Assembly (NCBI GenBank): GCA_003402345.1 | Contig: QFXH01000006.1 | Location: forward strand, 124,001-188,000 | From: Candidatus Nitrotoga sp. MKT | Lineage (GTDB): Bacteria; Pseudomonadota; Gammaproteobacteria; Burkholderiales; Gallionellaceae | Direction: 5' to 3' | DNA length: 64,000 nucleotides | Shown: positions 30,338-39,752 of the stretch, piece after piece | Numbering within the stretch: the stretch's first letter is position 1 | How the letters are laid out: each line of letters begins with the position of its first letter | Made by a program: the position numbers and the translations under genes | The notes under the pieces: generated by a model | What the model saw: only the letters and a program-made list of their open reading frames with translations | What the model was told of the DNA's origin: nothing | Database searches by the model: none

Positions 30338-33042
30338 TGGAAGCGATTTTACAAGATCCCTTACAGACCCTGATTTTCGCTGGGAACGTTGGGAACAGGG
30401 GGAACAGCGCGGCTATATCAAGCAACAGCGCGGCTTTAGAAGACATTGGCCTGTACCCAAACGTGGATATGGAAGCTGGGAACAATTGGGAACCGCACAG
30501 TGAGGCTCTCGTAGGTCCAGCTCCAGAAAATCTGCCAGTCATTCCAGAACGACTCAAGGTGTTGGATATTGATGGCGAGGCAGCGGCGCTGTCAGGCCAA
30601 TGGACTTATCGCGACCAGCAGGGCAAGTTTCTGTGCTACGTCCAGCGGTTTGACGCCAGCACGGGGCGGAAAGAATTCAGGCCGCTGACGTTATCTAATG
30701 CCGAGTCTGGAATGAAATGGCAGCGCAAAGCGCCGATTGAGCCGCGCCCTTTGTATGGTCTTGATCGGCTTGCAGCAAGGCCGGATGCCGAGGTTATGGT
30801 GTGTGAGGGGGAGAAGGCAACGGATGCGGCGGCGCGGCTGTTCCCCGACAAGGTTGCCGTATCCAGCATGAACGGCGCGAAATCGCCGGAGAAGTCAGAC
30901 TGGTCGTCTTTATGCGGTCGCGCTGTGTTTATATGGGGCGACTTCGATGAGCCGGGTGATAAATACATCGCTACTGTCGAGAAGTTGGCGACTGAGGCAG
31001 GGGCGAATGTCCGGCACACCGTCCGACCTGAATGGTTCCTTCAGATGGGCAGTGAGTTGGGCATTGTGCGCAGAGTATTGCCGGTGGGATGGGACGCAGC
31101 AGATGCGGAGCGGGAAGGATTCATCGCAGACAATATCCAAACTTTTCTCGACCAGGAAAAAAATCTGCATGGCAATAACTCGCTATTCAGCCGCACACCG
31201 GGCCAGCAGGCAACAGTTGAAGAAGACCTCAAGAACAGCAATAACGACAAACAAGATGACGAAGCGGTCGCCAACGAAAAACGCGCTCAGGCCCGTGAGC
31301 TGTTCAACGATTCTGAATTCGCTGTGATCGAATTCCGCAATGGGTTCAAGAACGGGGTGTATTGGCAAGAGCCTTTTGGTGAAGACGATGTACCCAAGCA
31401 TCCCACGTTGCTCTGCTCACCGCTGATCGTGGTGGCGGAAACCAGAGATACCGAGCAAGGCAATTGGGGCAGGCTGCTATCTTGGCTGGACAACGATGGC
31501 CATGCACATAATTGGGCGTGCCCGGTGGAAATGCTGGCAGCGACGGACACCGCCGAATTCAGGCGCGAGCTGGCGCGCAATGGTTTGACCATCGTCACCA
31601 ACGGCAAGGCTCGGCAAAAGCTTGTGGATTACGTGTTGAGCTATCCCCCTCAATCGCAAGATCGTGTTCGCTGCGTCGACAAAACAGGGTGGCACGGAGC
31701 ACGTTACGTGTTAAGCAATCGCGTATACGGTAAACAGGAAGGCGAGAGCGTGATTTACCAAGGCGTTAAGAATTGTGATTTTGCGAGTGCGGGGGATTTG
31801 GTCGGATGGAAGCGCGAGGTGGCGGCGCGGGCGGTTGGTAACTCACGCATCGTGTTCGCCATATCAACAGCATTTGCCGGGGCTTTAGTGGAGATGGCAA
31901 ACGAGTCCGGCGGTGGATTTCAGTTCACCGGTGCCACTTCAAAAGGCAAAACAAGTACCGTCATTGATCCTGCTGCTAGCGTATGCGGGCATCCAGATCG
32001 CTTTGCGAAGAGGTGGCGCTCAACGGCGAACGGGCTTGAGGCGCTGTGTCTTTCGCGTAATCACTCTACGCTGATTCTTGATGATCTAGGCCAATCTGAG
32101 GCCAAGGAATGCGGCCCGGCCGCTTATCTTATCGCGAATGGACAGGGAAAGGTGCGGATGCAGAAAGAAGGTGGCAATCGTCCGCTTTCGACTTGGAAAA
32201 CGATGCTCCTATCGTCTGGTGAAGTCGATATTACCCAGCACATGGCTGAGGCAGGGAAAGTAGCCAAGGGTGGTCAAGTGGCTCGATTGCCAAGCATTCC
32301 CGCAGACGCTGGCGCTGGCATGTTTGCTCTAGAACGTCTGCACGATCAGCCTGACGGGCGGCAATTCTCGGACACCATGAAGTCGGTGACACGGGAATAT
32401 TACGGTACTGCTGGCGAGGCTTTTTTGGCAAAATTGACGAACCCGGCGACGCTCAAAGAAACCACGGACAGTATTCGCGGCGGCATCACCGAGATTGTTA
32501 AATTGATGAAAATTCCATACGGTGCTGCCCCCGAAGTCGGGCGCGTGGCGACACGTTTTGCGCTGGTTGCTTTCGCGGGTGAATTGGCTACGCAATTTGA
32601 CGTGACTGGTTGGGGTAAAGGAGAGGCACTGAAAGCGTCCATCCGATGCTTTGATGATTGGTTGTCAGAATCCGGCGGCGCAATGGGTGCCGATGACAAA
32701 GCGCTATTTGCTCAAGTTTCCGCATTCCTGCAAGCGCACGGCGCAAGCAGGTTTCCCCCTCACGACGTTTTGCAGGCAGATTTGCAACGCGTGCAGAACC
32801 GGGCTGGATTCAGCTACAACAATGGCGAGAACGTTTTTTACTGGGTGGAATCAGGAGCATTCAAGCGTGAGCTGTGCAAAGGATTCAACCACATTGCTGC
32901 TGCAAAAAGTCTTATCAAGGCCGGATGGCTTGAACAGGGTCCAGATCGCACACAACAGAAAAAACGTATCAATGCTATCGGCGGCGGCAAGAATGGTCTG
33001 TGGTTTTACGTTATGACATTCAACGCGCTGGGTGATCTGTGA
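30337..33042 (+). CDS. DUF927 protein with N-terminal Toprim-like region
   Basis: VMVCEGEKATDAAARLFPDKVAVSSMNGAKSPEKSDWSSLCGRAVFIWGDFDEPG (Toprim-like); FQFTGATSKGKTSTVIDPAASVCG, LILDDLGQSEAKE (DUF927 ATPase). Confidence 0.85.
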   Translation: MEAILQDPLQTLIFAGNVGNRGNSAAISSNSAALEDIGLYPNVDMEAGNNWEPHSEALVGPAPENLPVIPERLKVLDIDGEAAALSGQWTYRDQQGKFLCYVQRFDASTGRKEFRPLTLSNAESGMKWQRKAPIEPRPLYGLDRLAARPDAEVMVCEGEKATDAAARLFPDKVAVSSMNGAKSPEKSDWSSLCGRAVFIWGDFDEPGDKYIATVEKLATEAGANVRHTVRPEWFLQMGSELGIVRRVLPVGWDAADAEREGFIADNIQTFLDQEKNLHGNNSLFSRTPGQQATVEEDLKNSNNDKQDDEAVANEKRAQARELFNDSEFAVIEFRNGFKNGVYWQEPFGEDDVPKHPTLLCSPLIVVAETRDTEQGNWGRLLSWLDNDGHAHNWACPVEMLAATDTAEFRRELARNGLTIVTNGKARQKLVDYVLSYPPQSQDRVRCVDKTGWHGARYVLSNRVYGKQEGESVIYQGVKNCDFASAGDLVGWKREVAARAVGNSRIVFAISTAFAGALVEMANESGGGFQFTGATSKGKTSTVIDPAASVCGHPDRFAKRWRSTANGLEALCLSRNHSTLILDDLGQSEAKECGPAAYLIANGQGKVRMQKEGGNRPLSTWKTMLLSSGEVDITQHMAEAGKVAKGGQVARLPSIPADAGAGMFALERLHDQPDGRQFSDTMKSVTREYYGTAGEAFLAKLTNPATLKETTDSIRGGITEIVKLMKIPYGAAPEVGRVATRFALVAFAGELATQFDVTGWGKGEALKASIRCFDDWLSESGGAMGADDKALFAQVSAFLQAHGASRFPPHDVLQADLQRVQNRAGFSYNNGENVFYWVESGAFKRELCKGFNHIAAAKSLIKAGWLEQGPDRTQQKKRINAIGGGKNGLWFYVMTFNALGDL

Positions 33043-33521
33043 GCGCCCCGGCATGGTTGCGGGATGCGATCCACGCGGCAGAGCCAGCGTGTGTTCCCAC
33101 TGTACCCAAACAAGTAAATCAGCCTTGGGAACAAGTGGACAGCCCGGAAAGCCGTATAAATAAAGGCGTTAAGGAGAATGTTCCCAACGTTCCCACTGTT
33201 CCCATGGAAATAGGCTTACCTCAAGACGCTGGCCCTGTTGATGCTCACGGTTCCTCAAGCGACCGGGATAGATTGCCCGCATCCCACGCTGAAATATGGC
33301 GCGAACGCAGGCGGGCAACCGTGCTGGCAATGCTTGAAGCCGCACCCGGAACACGCTATGCAGTGCATGTTGCGGATGCAGCCACCGATCCGGTCGTGGT
33401 CGCAGTCTGCATTCGGGAGGTAGTTACCTTCGAGATGGCAATACCTCATAAGTATTACGACGGCTTCACGCTGCTGGAACTCATTGAAAAACAATCTGGA
33501 GAAAAATATGCAAACAATTGA
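33039..33521 (+). CDS. hypothetical mobile-element protein
   Basis: 160-aa ORF, GTG start overlapping the upstream stop (GTGA). Confidence 0.6.
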   Translation: MSAPAWLRDAIHAAEPACVPTVPKQVNQPWEQVDSPESRINKGVKENVPNVPTVPMEIGLPQDAGPVDAHGSSSDRDRLPASHAEIWRERRRATVLAMLEAAPGTRYAVHVADAATDPVVVAVCIREVVTFEMAIPHKYYDGFTLLELIEKQSGEKYANN

Positions 33522-34311
33522 AAACAATTCTGCCGTCGTTCCATTTTCTGCAACGACTGCTGATGAAACACCGCAGAACAACTACGAACCGGTGCGCTAC
33601 AACGCCATGAAGCACGGCATCCTGTCCAGACTTGCGGTGCTGGCGCATGAAGATGCGGGCGAGTTCGGTGACTTGCTGGGGGCACTGGTGGAAGAACATC
33701 AACCCGCTGGTGCAACTGAGATGCACCTTATTGAAGAACTGGCCGCGATTATCTGGCGCAAGCGGCGAGTGCTGCTGGCCGAGTGCGCGAGGATAAACGA
33801 GGGGCTGAAAAACGCGGTTAATAATCCATCGACGGTAATACCTTCGGCGGCACCTTTCGCGCTTGGGTTATCCGGCAAGGGCACCGACCTGCGCGATTTG
33901 ATTGATATGACACCAGAGGAAATTGCCGAGCAACAGCGGTATACACAGCTTGATCTGGAAGCAACCCGGAAGGCATCGGCAATCCTGCTGCGGGGCGGTG
34001 TGAATGCCTACGACAAAGCCCTTCGGGCACTGCTGCCCGACTCCCGCGAATGGTGGGTGCAGTATGTCGAGGAAGAAGAATATCAAGCGACTGCCGAAGG
34101 ACTGAAGGAATTTATCAGCGACCATCTGGAGCCGTTGTGCATGAAGTTGGAGCAGACAGCTCGGCACCATGAGGCAATAAAGGCACAAGCTATGGGTGAA
34201 GGTCTTCAAGCACATCGGCTGGAAAAGCTTAATCGCTATGAAACGCACCTCGATCGCAAGTTCGAGCGCACTTTGGCCATGCTTTTAAAGCTAAAACAGC
34301 TTCGCGAGTGA
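33508..34311 (+). CDS. hypothetical mobile-element protein
   Basis: RYNAMKHGILSRLAVL...EELAAIIWRKRRVLLAE; ATG at 33508 preferred. Confidence 0.65.
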   Translation: MQTIENNSAVVPFSATTADETPQNNYEPVRYNAMKHGILSRLAVLAHEDAGEFGDLLGALVEEHQPAGATEMHLIEELAAIIWRKRRVLLAECARINEGLKNAVNNPSTVIPSAAPFALGLSGKGTDLRDLIDMTPEEIAEQQRYTQLDLEATRKASAILLRGGVNAYDKALRALLPDSREWWVQYVEEEEYQATAEGLKEFISDHLEPLCMKLEQTARHHEAIKAQAMGEGLQAHRLEKLNRYETHLDRKFERTLAMLLKLKQLRE

Positions 34312-34467
34312 ACGAAATGCCATTAAATACGAGCAAATATTGCTTCATGCAAACCCGCCTGAAACACATGCAGTATATGGGCTTTGTATGTTTTGAGGGT
34401 AATGGCAATGAGAAAAAAAATGCTAAATCTTGCTAATGATTTAGGCAAAATCTGGGAGAAAAAATAA

Positions 34468-35130
34468 ATGGGAGGAATAGGTAGCGGACGCGGGTATCAA
34501 GGCGGAAAGGATACAACAGACGATTGCAGATCACTGGATGTGCGCTTCTTGCAACGGAACGGCCTGCTATCAGCGGGTCGGTCATCCGTTTTGAATTGGA
34601 CGCGCAGCGGCAAAAATGAGGCATCAATCCAAGTGCGGATGGAAGCGGATCGGGTGATCCTCGACTATCGTCATCAGCGCAATGGCAGCGAATGGAAGAG
34701 ACATAACTATCCCGTCAGAATTGAATGGACACGCTGTCATTATGGCGGCGCGCGGGCATGGTTCATCTGTCCTGCAAATGGCTGTGGGAAACGAGTGGCG
34801 AAGTTGCATCTTAACGGCGCAATCTTCGCCTGTCGGCACTGCTACCACTTGGCCTACCCCAGCCAGCGGGAAAATCTGGATGCCCGTGCAACGCGCCGAG
34901 CAGATAAAATCCGGGATCGACTCAACTGGGAGCCGGGTATCTTGAACGGACATGGCATCAAGCCGATGGGAATGCACTGGCGCACCTATCATCGCCTGAC
35001 CATCCAGCATGATGTACATGTGAATATATCGCTGAATATAATACAGCAGCGGTTGCTGATGTATGAGGCGCGGCTGGGCAGTATCGACGAAGACATGAAT
35101 CTGTTTCGCAAAATCGAGGTTAGTCAGTGA
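34468..35130 (+). CDS. hypothetical mobile-element protein with zinc-ribbon-like cysteines
   Basis: GGIGSGRGYQGGKDTTDDCRSLDVRFLQR; FICPANGCGKRV...FACRHCYHLAYPSQ. Confidence 0.7.
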   Translation: MGGIGSGRGYQGGKDTTDDCRSLDVRFLQRNGLLSAGRSSVLNWTRSGKNEASIQVRMEADRVILDYRHQRNGSEWKRHNYPVRIEWTRCHYGGARAWFICPANGCGKRVAKLHLNGAIFACRHCYHLAYPSQRENLDARATRRADKIRDRLNWEPGILNGHGIKPMGMHWRTYHRLTIQHDVHVNISLNIIQQRLLMYEARLGSIDEDMNLFRKIEVSQ

Positions 35131-35458
35131 TGGTGGGGCGGCCGCTGCCAGATGCTGGTTTAGTTTAAGAACGCCTGCACCGCTTCTATGAAGTCTTGGG
35201 TGAAACGCACGTTCATTTCTTCGCCGATTTCTAGTCTTCAAGCGGAACGTGCCGAGTTAGATGATTATCGTGGTTCAGGTTTCGATCGGCGACACATGGT
35301 CACAGTTGGTGACCTGGCACTACGGCCAGAAATTTCCTTCCTATCAAATGATCTAATTGGCTGCTTTTTAGCTCTTGGGTTATTTGTTCGCTATAATTCA
35401 GTTGCACCGTCTGTTTTTCGAAGATAACTTTACGGCCATCGCCAATGGTATTGATATT

Positions 35459-35941
35459 TTAGTAACGTGCGCGTTCTTGATTTTCGATGAACTTAGTTAT
35501 TTTCCGATTTGAGTAAGACTCAGCACGAGGCAGGACATATGTATTTATTATGTCATTCACGACATCATCTGAATCGTAGGGTATTTGTAACATATCCTGC
35601 TTGCTCCCATTTTCCAGTTCAGTTTCTGCGGGATGCTGAATTTCCCAGTGCCAATCCCATCCACTATCAGTTTGCAACCAGAGAGCGCGAAGATCACAGG
35701 TTTGCAACGCCTCAACATATTGGTTGACTATTTGGTACAACGTCACGTCATATGTATCCCGAAAACAGCTATCTTCGCCCTGCGCTTGGACGCAAAATTC
35801 ATCCCATGCGTTTGCCAGTCCCGAGTCTTCGCCAGCGAGCGTATCAGTTATCCGCTGCATTGCACGGATTGATTTTCGTGTAACTTCTTCAGCTGCTCTT
35901 TTGGCATACACACGAATTAAGTTGCCTTGTATATCGCCCAT
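35459..35941 (-). CDS. hypothetical protein, last gene of the Sir2-containing operon
   Basis: 160-aa ORF starting 3 nt after the stop of the amber-interrupted ORF. Confidence 0.6.
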   Translation of the reverse strand: MGDIQGNLIRVYAKRAAEEVTRKSIRAMQRITDTLAGEDSGLANAWDEFCVQAQGEDSCFRDTYDVTLYQIVNQYVEALQTCDLRALWLQTDSGWDWHWEIQHPAETELENGSKQDMLQIPYDSDDVVNDIINTYVLPRAESYSNRKITKFIENQERARY

Positions 35942-35944
35942 AGT

Positions 35945-36229
35945 TTATCCCTCGTCACCTGCCGAACCATCGTAGAGAATGTCGCCGGTCAAACTTGAAA
36001 TAACCATCACTCGACTACTCCGTAAAGCCAGCATTCCATCAGCCCAAGGTACATAGACATACCAGCAAGGCTAATCTGTATTGATGCCGTAAATGCGGCA
36101 ATTATCCGGTTTCTGGCTGTAACATTTGAATTGCCCGCCATGAGGGGTTAACGCCCGCGCTGCAATCGCCAAGGCTCGCTGCTTGGTGATGGGCGGAAAC
36201 TTTTTGACGATTGCGACGGGTAGACTCAT
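35945..36229 (-). pseudogene. 93-residue ORF interrupted by an in-frame TAG (36071-36073)
   Basis: Read codon by codon: MSLPVAIVKKFPPITKQRALAIAARALTPHGGQFKCYSQKPDNCRIYGINTD*PCWYVYVPWADGMLALRSSRVMVISSLTGDILYDGSAGDEG*; spaced tightly with both neighbours. Confidence 0.7.
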
Positions 36230-36235
36230 ATCAGG

Positions 36236-36463
36236 TTAGCTCGCATTGGTATTCAGCTTCACCGCAAAATCAGGCACGCGGATTTTGAACATAAACTTGG
36301 CGGCAGTATCCAGCGTTTTGAATTCCCGCGTTTCGCGCTTGCTTGTTTCCGGTGGATTGCCGTCGACGATGATCATGTAGCCTTGCGCCATGACGGCGTA
36401 ATGCAATTGGATACGCTTGATGGCATTGGCATTGAGCAATCGCTTGAGTTCGCGTTCGGTCAT
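36236..36463 (-). CDS. small conserved-looking protein, plasmid/ICE accessory type
   Basis: MTERELKRLLNANAIKRIQLHYAV...REFKTLDTAAKFMFKIRVPDFAVKL. Confidence 0.6.
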   Translation of the reverse strand: MTERELKRLLNANAIKRIQLHYAVMAQGYMIIVDGNPPETSKRETREFKTLDTAAKFMFKIRVPDFAVKLNTNAS

Positions 36464-36478
36464 GTTTCTTTTCTTCTT

Positions 36479-37774
36479 TTACCAGCCAAACAATGGGATT
36501 TCGCTTGCCTTCATTGCTTGCTTGAGTACGGGTGAAATTTGCAGCACGCGGATTTGTTCTTTTACAGGTGTGCTGCGCACGTTAAGGTAATGCAGCGCGA
36601 CATCTTTGCTTTTAACGGGTGCGGCGATTGCGGCTTTGTTCGCATCCTGCACGATCCATTCTCCCTTCGGGGTGCGGCGCACTTTGCCGATGGGTTTACG
36701 CGTGACGATGGTCGTCCAGTCATTGGCGCAATTGTATTGAGTGGCAATTTTCTTTAGGCACTTCGGAATATCAAGGTCGTAGAGGTTCATCAGCCCTTTC
36801 ATATTCCACCAGCGTTCGCATTGTTGTTTGCCGGTGGTGAAACCTATCTGTGTGCAGTTTTGTTTAACTGCCAGCGCGATGACGGCTTTGATCGCGAGTT
36901 CGTGCCATTCCTTGCCAAAAGGTGCGTCGGCGACAAGATCATTTTTGCCGACTTCATTTTTATCGGTAGTGCCGCCATGTTTGCGAATATCGGCGTGCCA
37001 CGGGCTTTGAATTTCTTCCACCATCAGCAGCGGTTTGCCGTCATGGTCAATGCGCTCGGTGGTGCGGATATGCACCAGCAATTGATTCAGTTTGAAATGC
37101 CCGTCACGGTATGGCAACGGCCACTTGGGCAAGCAGATAAACCATTCCTGATAGTTTTTGCCACCCAGAAATGCGTATTCGTCATAGCAGGCAATCGGCT
37201 GCTCCTGCCCGTAGCCATTCAAGGTTTTGCGGATAGATTGGTGCATAGCGTCGAAGGCTTCCAGTGCACTGGGGAACCAGCAACTGTTGAGCATCTTGCC
37301 TTTGTGATCCAGCACAATCCAGTTCGGCGCGACCGTCACGATGTCTTCATAGCCACTGCGAATAATCCAGTAGCCGATGGAGGGATGCAGATAGCAGACT
37401 TGCGCTTTTTCAACAAACCGTTTGGCCTTTTTTTCCACGCGCTTGGGCAATTGATTGGTGACGGTCTTCACGCCCAGGCTGGGGCGGAAAGCCTGATCCC
37501 AGTAGGATTTTAGGATGGGGCGGCACAAGGCGAGCTTGCACTCCGCAATTTCAATAATCTCTTCTTTGCCGATACGGAAATCTGGTTTGTAGTAGAATTT
37601 GAAATCGGTTAATTCTGCCCGCTCAATTTCCTCATTGCGCACGTTTTGCAGATTGTTCAACATGCCTTGCCATTGCTGCGGAGAAGCCACTTTTTGCGGG
37701 CTGGCTTCCAGCCAATCCAACAGCTTGGAGCGCAGCGGCAGGTGGTAGGTTTTAGCGCGGACGGGGGCGTTCAT
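36479..37774 (-). CDS. protein resembling a large-polyvalent-protein domain
   Basis: LMVEEIQSPWHADIRKHG ... VADAPFGKEWHELAIKAVIALAVKQNCTQIGFTTGKQQCERWW resembles EIQSDWHQ.../DAPF...TTGxQQxxRY of phage/plasmid polyvalent proteins; ATGA overlap with Sir2. Confidence 0.55.
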   Translation of the reverse strand: MNAPVRAKTYHLPLRSKLLDWLEASPQKVASPQQWQGMLNNLQNVRNEEIERAELTDFKFYYKPDFRIGKEEIIEIAECKLALCRPILKSYWDQAFRPSLGVKTVTNQLPKRVEKKAKRFVEKAQVCYLHPSIGYWIIRSGYEDIVTVAPNWIVLDHKGKMLNSCWFPSALEAFDAMHQSIRKTLNGYGQEQPIACYDEYAFLGGKNYQEWFICLPKWPLPYRDGHFKLNQLLVHIRTTERIDHDGKPLLMVEEIQSPWHADIRKHGGTTDKNEVGKNDLVADAPFGKEWHELAIKAVIALAVKQNCTQIGFTTGKQQCERWWNMKGLMNLYDLDIPKCLKKIATQYNCANDWTTIVTRKPIGKVRRTPKGEWIVQDANKAAIAAPVKSKDVALHYLNVRSTPVKEQIRVLQISPVLKQAMKASEIPLFGW

Positions 37775-38640
37775 GGTTTCTGCTCAGGCACATTTTCAAC
37801 AAAGCCCATATCAACAAGGCGCTTAGAGATCGCCGTGATCGTTTCCAATGCGCCCATTTGCAGTGCAGTGTCAGCAGGCCGGTTTACTTGCGAATCGGTG
37901 GGGTTAATGCGGATCAGCGGGACATTCAACCTTGCTCCAAACTCCCGCACCCTCGGGATGGCCACGCCCGCGCCGATTTCGATGACCACCGGGCGATAAA
38001 CTGTTTCGCGCCATTCATGGAAACGCGCCCTTTGAAATTCGGTGCGCCAATTCACCCAGTGCCAATCCCCAAACATGAGGGTGTTCGGGCGGGCTATGCC
38101 GCCGCAGTTTCGGCAGGTTGGAAGTTGAGAGGTTAGGGTGCAATACTCTTCATCGACCTCCGGCGTGAATTTGGTTGCTTCCCAGATTTCCTGATTGCAG
38201 GTCTGATGGCATTGCAAATGATGGATCGAGCCGTGGCATTCCACGATGTTGTTCAGCGGGAAGCCGGACTTCTGGAAATGCCCGTCCACGTTGCTGGTGT
38301 AAATGAATGCGCCGCAATCAAGCTGTTTGGCGATGGCGCGAAGGTAGCGAAAACCCATGTGCGGCTGGGTGTTGCGATACAGGTTGAGGCGATGCCCATA
38401 GAATCCCCAAGCAAGTTTTGGGTTGCTCTCGAAGGTATCGGGACAGGCAATATCAGTAAAGCCGATTTGCGCCTTGGCCAGTGCAGGGTAGGCTTTCCAA
38501 AATCCTTCCTTGCCGCGAAAGTCGGGCAAGCCGGAAGCCACGCCCATGCCCGCACCGGCGGTAATCACGAGTGAATCCGCATCACTGATTAACTCGGCGG
38601 CGCGCTGGATGCTGCGCTCAATGGGCGTTGGTGCGCTCAT
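37771..38640 (-). CDS. Sir2-family (sirtuin) NAD-dependent protein
   Basis: VITAGAGMGVASGLPDFRGKEGFWKAYP, YTSNVDGHFQKSGF, ECHGSIHHLQC...CRNCGG zinc site. Confidence 0.93.
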   Translation of the reverse strand: MSAPTPIERSIQRAAELISDADSLVITAGAGMGVASGLPDFRGKEGFWKAYPALAKAQIGFTDIACPDTFESNPKLAWGFYGHRLNLYRNTQPHMGFRYLRAIAKQLDCGAFIYTSNVDGHFQKSGFPLNNIVECHGSIHHLQCHQTCNQEIWEATKFTPEVDEEYCTLTSQLPTCRNCGGIARPNTLMFGDWHWVNWRTEFQRARFHEWRETVYRPVVIEIGAGVAIPRVREFGARLNVPLIRINPTDSQVNRPADTALQMGALETITAISKRLVDMGFVENVPEQKP

Positions 38641-39145
38641 GCAGATACTTCTCCCCGAATACATCCAACTTCAAATAGGGGCGCGTTGATTGGTAGAGTA
38701 ACCAGCCATCGCTAATGTCTCGGCGAGTAGCGCAGTGCAATTCGCCAAGATCGCGTTGCACCAGAAGGTAGTGGTACGAGGTGCTTAATGTTGCCGAATG
38801 GGTTTCACGGATAAAGTTTCGCCATTTGGGCGCGATGAATAAATCCGCCATAGATGCGCCCTCGTAAGGGACGTGAACCTTGCCACCCCAATCGGCTGGA
38901 TCAAATCCGAAGCCGCTATCCGGGCCTGACAAGGTAAATACCTGTTGTAGTGGCTTGCCTGTTTGTTCGGCTCGGCGCACTTGCTCGGCAACAAGCAAAC
39001 GCCATACCTTGCTATTGTTGAATGGGCAAGAGACAGATTCCACGTTATCGCGCTTGATCAGTTCGCCGATCAGTGTGATGATGGATTCCGGCAACTCTTC
39101 TTCAGGTTGTCCGGTATTGAAAACAGGATAGTTGTCGTCGCTCAT
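38618..39145 (-). CDS. hypothetical protein encoded upstream of and overlapping Sir2
   Basis: 175-aa ORF; 3' end overlaps the Sir2 start. Confidence 0.65.
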   Translation of the reverse strand: MSDDNYPVFNTGQPEEELPESIITLIGELIKRDNVESVSCPFNNSKVWRLLVAEQVRRAEQTGKPLQQVFTLSGPDSGFGFDPADWGGKVHVPYEGASMADLFIAPKWRNFIRETHSATLSTSYHYLLVQRDLGELHCATRRDISDGWLLYQSTRPYLKLDVFGEKYLHERTNAH

Positions 39146-39171
39146 TTTTTCTGCGCAGGTTCTCTCAATAT

Positions 39172-39459
39172 CTAATTTCCGGTGAATACCGTTTCTGTCG
39201 TGACAGGATAGGCAAAACCGCTTGGCGCGACTGCGTAATCCGCATCAAACAGCTTCCCCTGCTCCACCACCACGAGCAGGTCGCCGGGCTTCACTTGCAG
39301 GAAATAGCATAGCTTGGATAGCACTTCGCGGTCGAAGCTGTGGACCTTGTCGTAATAGTAGCGATCCATCGTAGCGCGGGCGATTCCCGTCGCCCGGCAT
39401 ACGTCTGATACCTTTAGACGCTTCGCGCCCAGGATGGTGGAAAGGCGGCAACTGATCAT
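39172..39459 (-). CDS. Cro/CI-type HTH transcriptional regulator
   Basis: RLKVSDVCRATGIARATMDRYYYDKVHSFDREVLSKLCYFLQVKPGDLLVV. Confidence 0.75.
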   Translation of the reverse strand: MISCRLSTILGAKRLKVSDVCRATGIARATMDRYYYDKVHSFDREVLSKLCYFLQVKPGDLLVVVEQGKLFDADYAVAPSGFAYPVTTETVFTGN

Positions 39460-39752
39460 AATTTGATAGTAATTATTATTCGATGTCGAGTAATATATGC
39501 TGATATTTAATGAATGTCGAGTGTAAATATGGAAAATTTTGTGAAGCAGGAATCTGGGCACTGCTCGGTGAGTTTATCTGCTCGCTCCGGTCAGGAAACC
39601 GCCTGCGGATGTCTTGCGCGACTGGGAAGACCCGCCATCATTTATGCACGGTGAATTTAAGCTCGTGGAGTGGCACGCCATCTATTTGATATTGAGGTTG
39701 GTCACATCTGATAACGCGCACTTGCTTCATCAAGAACCGTTGGGATAGTCAA

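Noticed and set aside
36821-37513. 230-aa plus-strand ORF
   Set aside because: Antisense to the 431-aa polyvalent-like CDS, which is coupled to Sir2; shadow ORF.
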